Assembly (NCBI RefSeq): GCF_020164785.1
Contig: NZ_JAIUGX010000018.1
Span: 1 to 64,000 of the forward strand
Direction of reading: 5' to 3'
From: Mesorhizobium sp. ES1-1
GTDB lineage: Bacteria; Pseudomonadota; Alphaproteobacteria; Rhizobiales; Rhizobiaceae
Length of the DNA stretch: 64,000 nt
Of this stretch, positions 32,574 through 41,326 are shown piece after piece. Under the pieces are notes generated by a model. That model was given only the letters and a program-made list of their open reading frames with translations. It was not told the DNA's origin and made no database searches. Position 1 is the first letter of the stretch, and each line of letters opens with the position of its first letter. The translations under genes and the position numbers were made by a program.

Positions 32574-33809
32574 TCAGAAATCCGCCGGCGGGTTGGCGGT
32601 GCGGCGGTCGAGCTTGATGAACGGCCGCGCCACAATTTTGGCGCGCTTCATGAGCTTCTGGTACTGCAGTTCGCGCATGGCGTAGATCTCGACCCAAAGG
32701 TCCTCCACCACGGTATCACCGTATGGCCGCGCCAGAGAGGCGATGGCGATGTTGCGCTTGGCCATCGGCGACCACATAGCGGCGCTCACCAGGCCGACTT
32801 CACGGGTTTTCCTGTGGTAGACGATGGCGTGTTCAGCCGGGATGTTGCCGTCGATTTCCAGCCCGACCAGCACATGGCGCAGCCTGCGCTTTGCCCGTGC
32901 TTCCAGTATGGCGCGGCGGCCGTTGAAATGGCCTTTTTCCGGATCGACCATGAAGCCGAGCCCGATCTCGTCGGGCATGCGCAAGCGGTCGGCGCGGATG
33001 GCATGCTCGGCGGTGGTGAAATCCGCATTGGCCACGATCAAACCGGCCTCTAGCCGGGCGCGGTTGAGCGCGGTGTAGCCGATGGCGCGGATGCCTCGCA
33101 ATTCGCCGGCACACATCAACCGGTCCCAGAGGCTTAGCGCCTTGTCGGACGGCACGAACAGTTCGTAGCCGAGGTCGCCGGTGAAGCCGGTGCGTGAAAT
33201 GGTAACGGTGCCGCCATCATGCGGGAAATCGGCAATGTCGAAGATCTTCAATGCCTCAAGGCCGGCAAAACCCGCATCGCGCAGCACGGCGAAGGAGGTC
33301 GGCCCCTGCAGGGCAAGTCCGGCGACGGCTTCGGTCTCTTCCTCGACCGTGACATCGAACCCGGATGCGCTATCGAGCAGCCAGGGCAGATGCCGCTCCT
33401 GCGAGCACAGCCGGAAGCGCGTCGGCGACAAGCGAAACAGCGTGCCATCGTCGAGGACGAATCCCTCGTCGTCGCACCAAGCGGTGTAATGGACACGGCC
33501 GGGCTTGAGCTTGCCGACATCGCGCAAGGTGACGCGGTTCAGCATGGCCTCGGCATCCGGCCCCTCGATCCGGTACTTGGTCATCGGCGAAATGTCGAAC
33601 AGAGCGGCCTGGCTGCGGATGGCGAAATATTCGAGTTCCTCATCCCACAGCGAATGCGGGGCGCGGTAGCCCGCCCAATTGTACCAATCCTGGGTTCTCG
33701 CCAGCGCGTCAATGCGCGGCTGGAAAGGGGTGCCGAGACGCAGCGTGCGGAAATGGCCTTGGCCGGCGATGCGGGCTGTCGATGAGGCGGTGGTGGCTTG
33801 CTGGTTCAT
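32574..33809 (-). CDS. GcvT-family folate-binding aminomethyltransferase-like protein
   Basis: 411 residues of the GcvT/DmdA fold. The N-terminal YNWAGYRAPHSLWDEELEY and AALFDISPMTKYRIEGPDA segments, the central ISRTGFTGDLGYELFVPSD loop typical of GcvT, and the C-terminal barrel GRRAILEARAKRRL are all visible. Such proteins move methyl groups from N- or S-methyl donors to tetrahydrofolate. It sits in the operon with two FAD oxidoreductases and so may demethylate an amine or its product. Not GcvT proper: no gcvH or gcvP is nearby. Confidence 0.88.
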   Translation of the reverse strand: MNQQATTASSTARIAGQGHFRTLRLGTPFQPRIDALARTQDWYNWAGYRAPHSLWDEELEYFAIRSQAALFDISPMTKYRIEGPDAEAMLNRVTLRDVGKLKPGRVHYTAWCDDEGFVLDDGTLFRLSPTRFRLCSQERHLPWLLDSASGFDVTVEEETEAVAGLALQGPTSFAVLRDAGFAGLEALKIFDIADFPHDGGTVTISRTGFTGDLGYELFVPSDKALSLWDRLMCAGELRGIRAIGYTALNRARLEAGLIVANADFTTAEHAIRADRLRMPDEIGLGFMVDPEKGHFNGRRAILEARAKRRLRHVLVGLEIDGNIPAEHAIVYHRKTREVGLVSAAMWSPMAKRNIAIASLARPYGDTVVEDLWVEIYAMRELQYQKLMKRAKIVARPFIKLDRRTANPPADF

Positions 33810-33828
33810 GACGGCGTCCCTTCGCGCC

Positions 33829-33979
33829 CCCCTCTGTCCTGCCGGACATCTCCCCCACGAGGGGGGAGATTGGCTGTCGCGGGCGATTTCGCCAATCTCG
33901 GACGGCAGAAGGGAGGCGGCGATCGAGCAAACTGCCGATCTCCCAACAAATGAAGGAGATGTCCGGCAGGACAGAGGGG
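33829..33979. repeat. RIME-like intergenic palindromic repeat
   Basis: A 151-bp element bounded by perfect 25-bp inverted repeats (33829-33853 and 33955-33979) that begin CCCCTCTGTCC and end GGACAGAGGGG. Inside are a C-rich/G-rich hairpin around 33850-33868 and an ATTTCGCC-type stem near 33886-33895. The layout fits rhizobial intergenic mosaic elements that recur many times per genome. It lies within the operon between the FAD oxidoreductase and GcvT-like genes and fills most of the 33810-34020 gap. Confidence 0.85.
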
Positions 33980-34020
33980 TGCGCCGCGGAGTGAGGCGTT
34001 TGCGGACTGAAACACCATCC

Positions 34021-35586
34021 TCACCCCTTCATCGCAAGGACGCGCCGCGCGGCGTTGAGACCAGGCGCGCCGGAAACGCCGCCGCCAGGATGCGAGCCCG
34101 CGCCGCCCAGGAACAATCCCAAGATCGGGGTATCATAGCCTGACCAGCCGGAGACCGGGCGCGAGACCAGCATCTGGTCGGCCTGCAATTCTCCATGGTG
34201 CCAATGGCCGCCCGGCATGCGGTAGCGCGTCTCGATATCGGCCGGCGTCAGAAGTTCGGCATGCACAACGCTTTTGCCTACGCCTGGCGCGTAGGCCTCG
34301 AGCTGCGCCATGACCGCCTCGCGGAATTTCGGCTTTCCGACGTTCCAGCCTTGTTTCAGCGCGTAGGGTGCGTATTGCACCACGGCCGAGAGGACGCAGG
34401 CGCCGTCGGGTGCCAGCGACGGATCGGCAAGGCTGGGCAGGGTAATCTCCATCACCGGCTCGGGCGAGAACTCGCCATATTTGGATGGATTGAAGGCGCG
34501 CTCGACATGGTCGGGCGACGGGGCGATGACCAGACGGCCCTTGTGCCCCGTGGCATCGACGCCCGTGAACTGCGGCGGCCGGTCGAGCGCCAGATTGAGC
34601 TTGGCCGCATCCCCCTTCATGCGGATGTTCTTCACCTTGCGCGTGAAACCGGTGTCGATTTCGCGAGGGCCGATAAGGTGTAGGAATGTGGTGGCCGGGT
34701 TGATGGCCGAGACGATGGTCCTGGCGCGCATTTCCTCGCCGGTGTCGAGCGCCACACCGACGGCGCGGCCTTTCTCGACGATGATCCTCGTTACCGGAGA
34801 GGAAACGCGGATGCTGACGCCGGCCTTCTCCGCCGAGGCGCGGATGGCGGCGATGACCGCGCCCATGCCGCCCTGCGGCACAATTTGGGCGCCGGCCATC
34901 CCGCCTGCCTCGCCAGCCAGGCGATAGTAAAGGCCGAGCAGCGAGGTCGGCGAGCGAGGCCCGAGATGGCTCCCAAGCGTTGCGTCGAACGCAAGCAGGC
35001 CTTTCAGCCTGATATCCTCCAACTGTTCATCCAGCAGGTCGGCGACATTCATCAGCAGCACCCGCAGGAAGTCGCGCATGTCTTCCTTGCCGAGTTTCTT
35101 CAGCCCCAGTGCGGCCTGCCCCAGGGAGGCCGCCTCCAGTAGCGACACGCCGGCGAGATCGGGCGGCCGGCGGGACAGGAATGGCTTGAGGATGCCGGCA
35201 TATCGCAGCAATTGCGCGCGCAATGCCTTCCAGGCCGACTGCTCCGTGGGGCTGGCGCCGGTCAGCACCTCGCCATAGGCGCCGTGCAGCATAAGCGCGG
35301 GGCCATCCCTGGACAGCGCAACCGACGGCACGAAGTCGGCACGGTTAAACCGCAGCCCGTGCTTCTCCAGCTCCAGCGTCTTGACGACATCCGGATGCAG
35401 ACGATTGAGCAGATGCGCTATGGACGACGTGCGGAAGCCCGGCGCAAATTCCTCGGTGCGCGCCGCACCGCCGACCTCATTTGCAGCCTCCAGAACCAGC
35501 ACCCTGCGGCCGGTTTTCGCCAGCGTCGCGGCAGCGACGAGGCCGTTGTGGCCGCCACCGATGACGATGCAGTCAAATGACGTCAT
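34021..35586 (-). CDS. FAD-dependent oxidoreductase, phytoene-dehydrogenase-like (copy 2)
   Basis: 521 residues. The N-terminal Rossmann motif IGGGHNGLVAAATLAKTGRRVLVLEA binds FAD, split here as residues 8-33. EVGGAARTEEFAPGF follows. Near the C-terminus LFLGGAGSHPGGGVSGAPG is the second FAD contact typical of the phytoene-desaturase/retinol-saturase group. It oxidises a C-N or C-C bond; the substrate is unknown. It overlaps the upstream paralogue by 14 nt, so the pair is a tandem duplication or heteromer and is translated together. Confidence 0.88.
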   Translation of the reverse strand: MTSFDCIVIGGGHNGLVAAATLAKTGRRVLVLEAANEVGGAARTEEFAPGFRTSSIAHLLNRLHPDVVKTLELEKHGLRFNRADFVPSVALSRDGPALMLHGAYGEVLTGASPTEQSAWKALRAQLLRYAGILKPFLSRRPPDLAGVSLLEAASLGQAALGLKKLGKEDMRDFLRVLLMNVADLLDEQLEDIRLKGLLAFDATLGSHLGPRSPTSLLGLYYRLAGEAGGMAGAQIVPQGGMGAVIAAIRASAEKAGVSIRVSSPVTRIIVEKGRAVGVALDTGEEMRARTIVSAINPATTFLHLIGPREIDTGFTRKVKNIRMKGDAAKLNLALDRPPQFTGVDATGHKGRLVIAPSPDHVERAFNPSKYGEFSPEPVMEITLPSLADPSLAPDGACVLSAVVQYAPYALKQGWNVGKPKFREAVMAQLEAYAPGVGKSVVHAELLTPADIETRYRMPGGHWHHGELQADQMLVSRPVSGWSGYDTPILGLFLGGAGSHPGGGVSGAPGLNAARRVLAMKG

Positions 35587-37192
35587 GGGCCGGGCTCATA
35601 TGCGGGGTCGACTTGGCGAGGTCGCGCAGGATTTCGGCCGCCGCGTTGCGCCCGGGCGCGCCCATTACGCCGCCGCCGGGATGGGTCGACGAGCCGCACA
35701 TATACAGACCGCGGACGGGCGAGCGATACTGCGCGTAGCCTGGGATCGGGCGGTTGAACAGAAGCTGGTCGAAGGTTAGTTCGCCTTGGAAGATGTTGCC
35801 TTCGGTCAGGCCGACCTCTGCTTCGATCTCGCGCGGCGTGCGCACCTCCATATGCACGATGCGGTCGCGGAAGCCGGGCGAGTATGCCGCGATCTGCGCA
35901 ATCACGCTTTCGGCGAAACCGTCCCGGTCGGCCTCGGTCCACTCGCTGCCGTTCACCTTCGGCGGTGCGTATTGCACAAAGCAGCTCATGAAGTGCTTGC
36001 CGGGCGGCGCCATCGTCGGATCGAGAGTCGTCGGGATGACCATGTCGAGGAAGGGGTCGGCCGACCAGCGCCCGGCCTTCCAGTCGTCATAGGCGCGTTC
36101 CATGCGCTCCATCGAATCGGTGAAATGCATGTCGCCGCGGTAGACAGGCGAATCCTTTGGCAGGGCGGGAAATTCCGGCAGCGAATCAAGCGCGATGTTG
36201 ACCTTGCCGGACGAGCCGCGGATCTTGAAATTTGTGACCCGGCGCAGGAAGATGTCGGGCAGTTCCTTTTCCTCGACCAGTTTGAGGAAGGTGCGCTTGA
36301 CGTCGGCGTTGGAGACGACGAGCTTGCCATGGATCTCCTCGCCGCCGGCCAGAACGACGCCCTTGGCCCTACCCCGGTCGACCAGAACATGGTCGACCTC
36401 GGCGCCGGTGCGGATGGTCCCTCCCGATGCCTTGAACGACGCGGCGAGCGCCTTGGCGACCGCGCCCATGCCGCCGCGCGCATAGCCCCAGGCGCCGACC
36501 GAGCCGTCGACCTCGCCCATATAGTGGTGCAGCAGCACATAGGCCGTGCCGGGCGACATCGGGCCGAGCGCGGTGCCGATGATGCCGGAGAGAGCAAAGT
36601 TCGCCTTGATGACATCGGTCTCGAAATATTCGTCCAGAAAGTCGGAAATGGACATCGTCCAGAAGCGCAGCGTCAGTGCCATCTCCTGCGCCGAAAGGCC
36701 CGCGAACTTCTTGCCGAGGTAGAGCAACTCGCCAAGATCGCGCGGCCGCAGGCTGGCCGGGTCGGGCGCTGTGCGCATCAGGAGCGGCTGGATGAAGCGG
36801 CATTGCCGGGTCACATCGCGGGCGTAGCGGTCATAGGCTTCGGCGTCGCGCCTGGAGAAGCGGGCGAATTCGCGCCGGTGGGCGTCATGGTCGCGGTAAT
36901 TGGCGAGGTAATCGCCGTCGCGGGTGAACACGGCGCCGCCTTCATAGGAGATCACCTGCAGGCCGAAGCGCGGCAGTTCGAGATCGCGCATGATCTCGGG
37001 CCGAAACAGCGAGCAGACATAGGAGCAGTTGGAATAAAGGAAACCCGGCGTCAGTTCCCTGCTAGTGGCGGCGCCGCCGACCCAGTCGTTCTTCTCGACC
37101 ACCAGCACGTCCAGCCCGGCGCGCTGCAAATAGCAGGCATTGACCAGGCCGTTATGCCCGCCGCCGATGATGATCGCATCCCAAGCTTTCAT
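35573..37192 (-). CDS. FAD-dependent oxidoreductase, phytoene-dehydrogenase-like (copy 1)
   Basis: 539 residues. FAD motif IGGGHNGLVNACYLQRAG at the N-terminus and MCGSSTHPGGGVMGAPGRNAAAEIL near the C-terminus. It is clearly paralogous to the following gene but more diverged in the middle (LRFWTMSISDFLDEYFETDVIKANFALSG). First gene of a minus-strand operon (two oxidoreductases, repeat element, GcvT-like, small protein). A TGAA-N6-TTCA palindrome at 37292 lies 100 nt upstream. Carotenoid genes such as crtB or crtE are absent here, so a carotenoid role is unlikely. Confidence 0.88.
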   Translation of the reverse strand: MKAWDAIIIGGGHNGLVNACYLQRAGLDVLVVEKNDWVGGAATSRELTPGFLYSNCSYVCSLFRPEIMRDLELPRFGLQVISYEGGAVFTRDGDYLANYRDHDAHRREFARFSRRDAEAYDRYARDVTRQCRFIQPLLMRTAPDPASLRPRDLGELLYLGKKFAGLSAQEMALTLRFWTMSISDFLDEYFETDVIKANFALSGIIGTALGPMSPGTAYVLLHHYMGEVDGSVGAWGYARGGMGAVAKALAASFKASGGTIRTGAEVDHVLVDRGRAKGVVLAGGEEIHGKLVVSNADVKRTFLKLVEEKELPDIFLRRVTNFKIRGSSGKVNIALDSLPEFPALPKDSPVYRGDMHFTDSMERMERAYDDWKAGRWSADPFLDMVIPTTLDPTMAPPGKHFMSCFVQYAPPKVNGSEWTEADRDGFAESVIAQIAAYSPGFRDRIVHMEVRTPREIEAEVGLTEGNIFQGELTFDQLLFNRPIPGYAQYRSPVRGLYMCGSSTHPGGGVMGAPGRNAAAEILRDLAKSTPHMSPAHDVI

Positions 37193-37291
37193 TCCTGCCG
37201 AGCTCTCATGCGCGATCCGCTGTTCATTGTGCGCGATCTGTCACCAACCGCCTGGAAATTGGCACGATGACTGCCGTCCTGTCCAGACTTA

Positions 37292-37307
37292 CTGAATGAA
37301 TGTTCAA
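37292..37307. promoter_or_regulatory. Shared TetR-type operator, site 1
   Basis: Read on the minus strand it is TTGAACATTCATTCAG, nearly the same as the sites at 44374 and 49069. The core is TGAA-N6-TTCA. It stands between the divergent oxidoreductase and methyltransferase operons, and so could control both. The rest of 37193-37390 holds no gene. Confidence 0.75.
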
Positions 37308-37390
37308 CAAATGATGTTGCGTTTTTCCCGGCACTCGATAGGCTTTGCCCGCGTTGGGCTGGCGTTCATTCGATTTGGGATCGAGCCTCG

Positions 37391-38191
37391 ATGATGGAAA
37401 CGGCAGAAGCCGAGCCGGAGTATGACGACACCGCCATCCGATTCCTCGAGGCGCTGTGGGGCGACGGCTACCTGTCGCCGGGCGGGCCGGACGAGGTCGA
37501 CCGGGTGGTGGAGGGGCTTTCCCTCTCGGGCAAGACGATCCTCGATATTGGCTGTGGCTCGGGCGGCATCACGCTCCACCTCATCGAGCGCCATGGCGCC
37601 GCCCACGCCACTGGCTTCGATGTCGAGCGGCCGGTGATCGAGGCGGCCACGCAAAGGGCCGCCGCGCGCGGACTGGCTGATCGCGCCAGATTTGTCCAGG
37701 CGCCGCCTGGACCATTGCCTTTCGCCGACAGCGCCTTCGACGTCGTCTTTTCCAAGGATGCGCTGCTGCATGTGCCCGACAAGGACGCGCTGTTCGCCGA
37801 TATATTCCGAGTGCTGAGGCCGGGCGGTGTCTTCGCGGCTTCCAACTGGATGATATCGCATGACGGCGAACCGTCGCCTGACATGAAGGCCTATGTCGCT
37901 GCCGAGGGCCTGTCCTTTGCCATGGCATCGCCAGACCGCTACGTGCAAGCGATGCGCGGCGCCGGCTTCGTCGATGTCACCGTCAGGAACCGCAATCCCT
38001 GGTACCGCGTGGTCGCCAAGGGTGAATTGGAAAGGCTGAAAGGGCCGCTCTTTCCCTCGGTGGTCGCGGCGGTTGGGTCGGCCTATGTAGAGAAGAATAT
38101 CCGGACCTGGGAGGCCATGCACAAGGTGCTTGACAGTGGCGAGCACCGTCCCACTCATCTTCGCGGGTGGAAGCCGGATGCCAAGGGCTAG
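37391..38191 (+). CDS. SAM-dependent methyltransferase
   Basis: 266 residues, class I methyltransferase. Motif I is ILDIGCGSGG (about 49-58), motif II-like LPFADSAFDVVFSKDALLHV with the acidic strand end, and DIFRVLRPGGVFAASNW motif III. The fold and PDKDALF-type helix resemble phosphoethanolamine/sarcosine N-methyltransferases, but the acceptor is unknown. It is the first gene of a plus-strand operon with the TetR regulator (6 nt later), binding protein and amine oxidase. The operator is 84 nt upstream. Confidence 0.88.
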   Translation: MMETAEAEPEYDDTAIRFLEALWGDGYLSPGGPDEVDRVVEGLSLSGKTILDIGCGSGGITLHLIERHGAAHATGFDVERPVIEAATQRAAARGLADRARFVQAPPGPLPFADSAFDVVFSKDALLHVPDKDALFADIFRVLRPGGVFAASNWMISHDGEPSPDMKAYVAAEGLSFAMASPDRYVQAMRGAGFVDVTVRNRNPWYRVVAKGELERLKGPLFPSVVAAVGSAYVEKNIRTWEAMHKVLDSGEHRPTHLRGWKPDAKG

Positions 38192-38197
38192 CCGGCG

Positions 38198-38905
38198 ATG
38201 CTGGAGACCGTCACGCGCATGAAGACAGCAAACGCCAGGGAAGCGCTCCTTGAGCCGGCGCGGAAAGCCGACTCCGAAAAGCGCGGACGCAAGGCCTCGA
38301 AGGAGGTCAGGCAGCTTCAGCTCATCGAGGCGACGATCGATTCGCTGGCAAGGCGCGGCTATTCGGAAACGACGATGGCCGATGTCGCCGATGGCGCCGG
38401 GCTGTCGCGCGGCATCGTGAACTTCCATTTCGAAAGCAAGGAAAAGCTGCTCGTCGCCACCTTGCAGCATATGTATGACGAGTATTCTGCGCATTGGCGC
38501 AACGCCCTGCAGAGAGCGGGCGACGAGCCCGCCAATCAGTTGCACGCGCTGGTCTGTGCCGATTTCGACCGCTCGATCTGCAACAAGCGCAAGCTCGCCG
38601 CCTGGTGCGCCTTCTGGGGCGAGGCCAAGTCGCGGCCGACCTACCAGGCGCTCAGCAGCGCGCGCGATGCCGTCTACCAGACCATCTTCATCGACCTGTG
38701 CGCGTCGCTCAAGCAGAGCGGTGGTTATGCCTATGAACCTCAGGTCATGGCGCTAGCGCTCAGCGCCATGCTGGAGGGATTGTGGCTGCGGCTGATGATG
38801 GGCACCGAGGACACCACCCGGGAAACCGCCCTGCAGGCGGCCAACGAATTCCTGTCGGTCGCATTCCCGAAACACTACCCGCTGAAGGCCGCCGTCAAAC
38901 CATAA
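38198..38905 (+). CDS. TetR-family regulator, BetI-like
   Basis: 235 residues. A charged N-terminal extension of about 40 residues is followed by the helix-turn-helix (about 45-90, LIEATIDSLARRGYSETTMADVADGAGLSRGIVNFHF-type) and a BetI-type ligand domain (WCAFWGEAKSRPTYQ, LWLRLMMG). BetI proteins sense choline and related quaternary amines. Its operator is likely the TGAA-N6-TTCA palindrome found three times in this cluster. It starts either at 38198 or at the ATG at 38219, neither with a strong ribosome binding site. Confidence 0.88.
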   Translation: MLETVTRMKTANAREALLEPARKADSEKRGRKASKEVRQLQLIEATIDSLARRGYSETTMADVADGAGLSRGIVNFHFESKEKLLVATLQHMYDEYSAHWRNALQRAGDEPANQLHALVCADFDRSICNKRKLAAWCAFWGEAKSRPTYQALSSARDAVYQTIFIDLCASLKQSGGYAYEPQVMALALSAMLEGLWLRLMMGTEDTTRETALQAANEFLSVAFPKHYPLKAAVKP

Positions 38906-38936
38906 GAAACCGAACACCACAGAGGATGGAACAGAG

Positions 38937-40019
38937 ATGAAAACACTGACCCGACGCCTGACACTGACCATGGCTGTGGCCGGAACGCTGGCCGCTTCGG
39001 CGGCAGCGCTGGCTGTCGCCGCCGATAAGGATCTGATCGTGTTCGACTGGTCCGGCTACGAGGACCCGAGCTTCCACCCGAAATATGTCGAGAAGAATGG
39101 CGACTCCCCGACCTTCGCCTTCTTCGGCGACGAGGACGAGGCGTTCGAAAAGGTCCGCTCCGGCTTCAAGGCCGATCTCGGCCATCCCTGCTCGCAAAGC
39201 GTGGTGAAATGGCGCGAGGCAGGCCTGCTGCAGCCGCTCGACACGTCAAAAATCACCGGCTGGAAAGACCTCAATCCCGGCATCATGGCGATGAAAAACC
39301 TCGCCACGACCGATGACGGCAAGGCGTGGTTCATGCCTTGGGACTGGGGCAATACGCAGCTGACCTACAACTCCTCCAAAATCGACGAGAAGGATGTGCA
39401 GTCGCTGAAAGCGTTCGCCGATCCCAAATATAAGGGACGGGTCTCGATCGGCGACAATGTCGACGACGCCTATGCGCTGGCCAGCCTCGCCATCGGCCTC
39501 AAGGACTGGACCAAGATGACCGACGACCAGTTCAAGCAAGCCTCCGACTTCCTGCGCCAGGTGCACAAGAACGTGCGCTCCTACTGGACCGATACCACCG
39601 ACGTCGTGCAATTGCTGAGCGGCGGCGAGGTCGATCTCGCCTGGGCGTGGAATGACGCGACGGTCCAATCGGTCGCCGCCGGCGTTCCGATCAAGTCCAA
39701 GAAGGACACTGACGAAGGCATCTCGACCTGGGTCTGCGGCTACGTGCTGTTCAAGGATGCGCCCGGCAACATCGATAAGGCCTATGATTACCTGAACGCC
39801 GTCAATGACCCGGAGACGGCCAAGGTGCTGGTCAAGGACTGGGGCTATGGCCAGGCCAATGCCAAGGGAATGGCCGGCGTCGACCAGGCGGTCCTGAAGG
39901 AAAAGGGCTATGACGACGTGCAGAAATTCATCGACAAGACGCTGTTCCAGTCGCCGGTGCCGTCCGATCTCAAACTCAAGATGATCGCCGAATTCGAGAA
40001 GATCAAGGCAGGCTATTGA
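38937..40019 (+). CDS. Polyamine-type ABC transporter, periplasmic binding protein
   Basis: 360 residues. The signal peptide ends at about residue 29 (ALAVAADKDL). The mature type II fold of the PotD/PotF group begins LIVFDWSGYEDPSF and contains WFMPWDWGNTQLTYNSSKI and LSGGEVDLAWAWND, typical of spermidine/putrescine binding proteins. It delivers substrate to the permeases encoded convergently at 41290-44142. Its stop overlaps the TTG start of the next gene. The real ligand is uncertain and may be an amine other than putrescine. Confidence 0.9.
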   Translation: MKTLTRRLTLTMAVAGTLAASAAALAVAADKDLIVFDWSGYEDPSFHPKYVEKNGDSPTFAFFGDEDEAFEKVRSGFKADLGHPCSQSVVKWREAGLLQPLDTSKITGWKDLNPGIMAMKNLATTDDGKAWFMPWDWGNTQLTYNSSKIDEKDVQSLKAFADPKYKGRVSIGDNVDDAYALASLAIGLKDWTKMTDDQFKQASDFLRQVHKNVRSYWTDTTDVVQLLSGGEVDLAWAWNDATVQSVAAGVPIKSKKDTDEGISTWVCGYVLFKDAPGNIDKAYDYLNAVNDPETAKVLVKDWGYGQANAKGMAGVDQAVLKEKGYDDVQKFIDKTLFQSPVPSDLKLKMIAEFEKIKAGY

Positions 40020-41326
40020 AGACCGAGTTCGAGCAAACTGATGTCGTCATCGTCGGCGGCGGCTTCACCGGCCTGTCGGCGGCGCATGCGCTGAAGGCGG
40101 CAGGCATCGGCTTCGTGCTGCTCGAGGCCCGCGACCGCGTTGGCGGACGCGCCGAGGCCAGGCAAAACGGGCTTGGCGAGCGTATCGACAGCGGCGGTCA
40201 GTTCCTGTGCGAGGACATGCCGGAACTGATGGCTCTGGTCGAGGCTTACGGCAAGACGCTGGTCGAGACCTATGTGGACGGCGATTTCATCACCCATCCG
40301 TCGATGTCGGTCGAACAGGCCGAGAGCACCTACGATGGCGCGATGGCAATCCGCGAGCGCATGAACAGGATCGAGCCGAACGATCCATCCATACAAGGCA
40401 TCAGCGCCGCCAGCTGGCTCGAACGCCAGCATGATCCAAGCGATGCAAAGACTGCTTTCCGGTCGATGATCGAAGGCCTGTGGTGCTTGCCTATGGACAT
40501 GGTGCCGCTCTGGTACCTGATCGACAATGACCGCCGCATCACCAATGAAGTGCCGGAGCTGCAATATTTTCTGCGCGAGACCATGCAGTCCCTGGCGCAG
40601 GACCTGGCTTCCCAAATCGGCGACCGGGTGCGGCTGAATGATGCGGTCGCGCGTATCGAACACGGGCCGCATGGCGTTAGGGTCGTCTCGGCACACGGTG
40701 CCATACAAGCGCGTCAAGTCCTTCTCGCCCTGCCGCCAGTGATGGCCGCGAAGCTCGACTTCGCGCCTGCTTTGCCGCCAGGTCTCGGCGGGGCGCTCGG
40801 TGTCTGGAAGAGCGGTGCTGTCATCAAGGTCCTGGTGCGTTATCCCAGGCCTTTCTGGCGCGAACGGGATCTGAGCGGCATGGTGATGTGGCGAGACCTG
40901 CCGGGATTGTTTGCCTGCGACGCCAGCAGGGACGCGGAGCATGCCGCGCTGGTGGTCTTCATCGGCGGCCCGCTCGCACTGCGCTGGCATGCGTTGAGCG
41001 AGGCGGCTCTTCGTGGGGAAGTGACGGCCCGATTGGAGGACGCCCTTGGTCCGGAGGCGGCCAATGTCATCGATTTCAGTTCACGTGACTGGATAGGGGA
41101 CCGTTGGAGCGGCGGCGCCTATAGCGACATCATTGTCGACGTGGGAGCCATCGATGCCGAAGAGACGATACGCAGGGGTGCCGCGCCAGTGCATTTCGCC
41201 AGTTCCGAGCTTTCGCCATCCTTCCCGGGCTACGTCGAAGGCGCCATCGTCGCCGGGCGCATTGCAGCGCGCAAAATCGCCGCGGAGCTTCAGTCGGCCA
41301 TCGCCACCAGGGCCTCGGGCTCATAG
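40016..41326 (+). CDS. FAD-dependent amine oxidase, TTG start
   Basis: 436 residues. FAD-binding motif VVIVGGGFTGLSAAHAL and the ARDRVGGRAEA fingerprint of flavin monoamine oxidases; near the C-terminus GYVEGAIVAGRIAARKI closes the FAD site. It oxidises a primary or secondary amine to an imine or aldehyde. The start is the TTG at 40016, which overlaps the preceding TGA and has AAGGCAGG upstream; no ATG is available near it. Its last 37 nt overlap the convergent ATPase gene, an unusual 3'-3' coding overlap. Confidence 0.87.
   Translation: MKTEFEQTDVVIVGGGFTGLSAAHALKAAGIGFVLLEARDRVGGRAEARQNGLGERIDSGGQFLCEDMPELMALVEAYGKTLVETYVDGDFITHPSMSVEQAESTYDGAMAIRERMNRIEPNDPSIQGISAASWLERQHDPSDAKTAFRSMIEGLWCLPMDMVPLWYLIDNDRRITNEVPELQYFLRETMQSLAQDLASQIGDRVRLNDAVARIEHGPHGVRVVSAHGAIQARQVLLALPPVMAAKLDFAPALPPGLGGALGVWKSGAVIKVLVRYPRPFWRERDLSGMVMWRDLPGLFACDASRDAEHAALVVFIGGPLALRWHALSEAALRGEVTARLEDALGPEAANVIDFSSRDWIGDRWSGGAYSDIIVDVGAIDAEETIRRGAAPVHFASSELSPSFPGYVEGAIVAGRIAARKIAAELQSAIATRASGS

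Noticed and set aside
35786..37270. A 494-codon plus-strand frame over the FAD oxidoreductase
   Set aside because: Antisense shadow; the minus-strand product has both FAD motifs.
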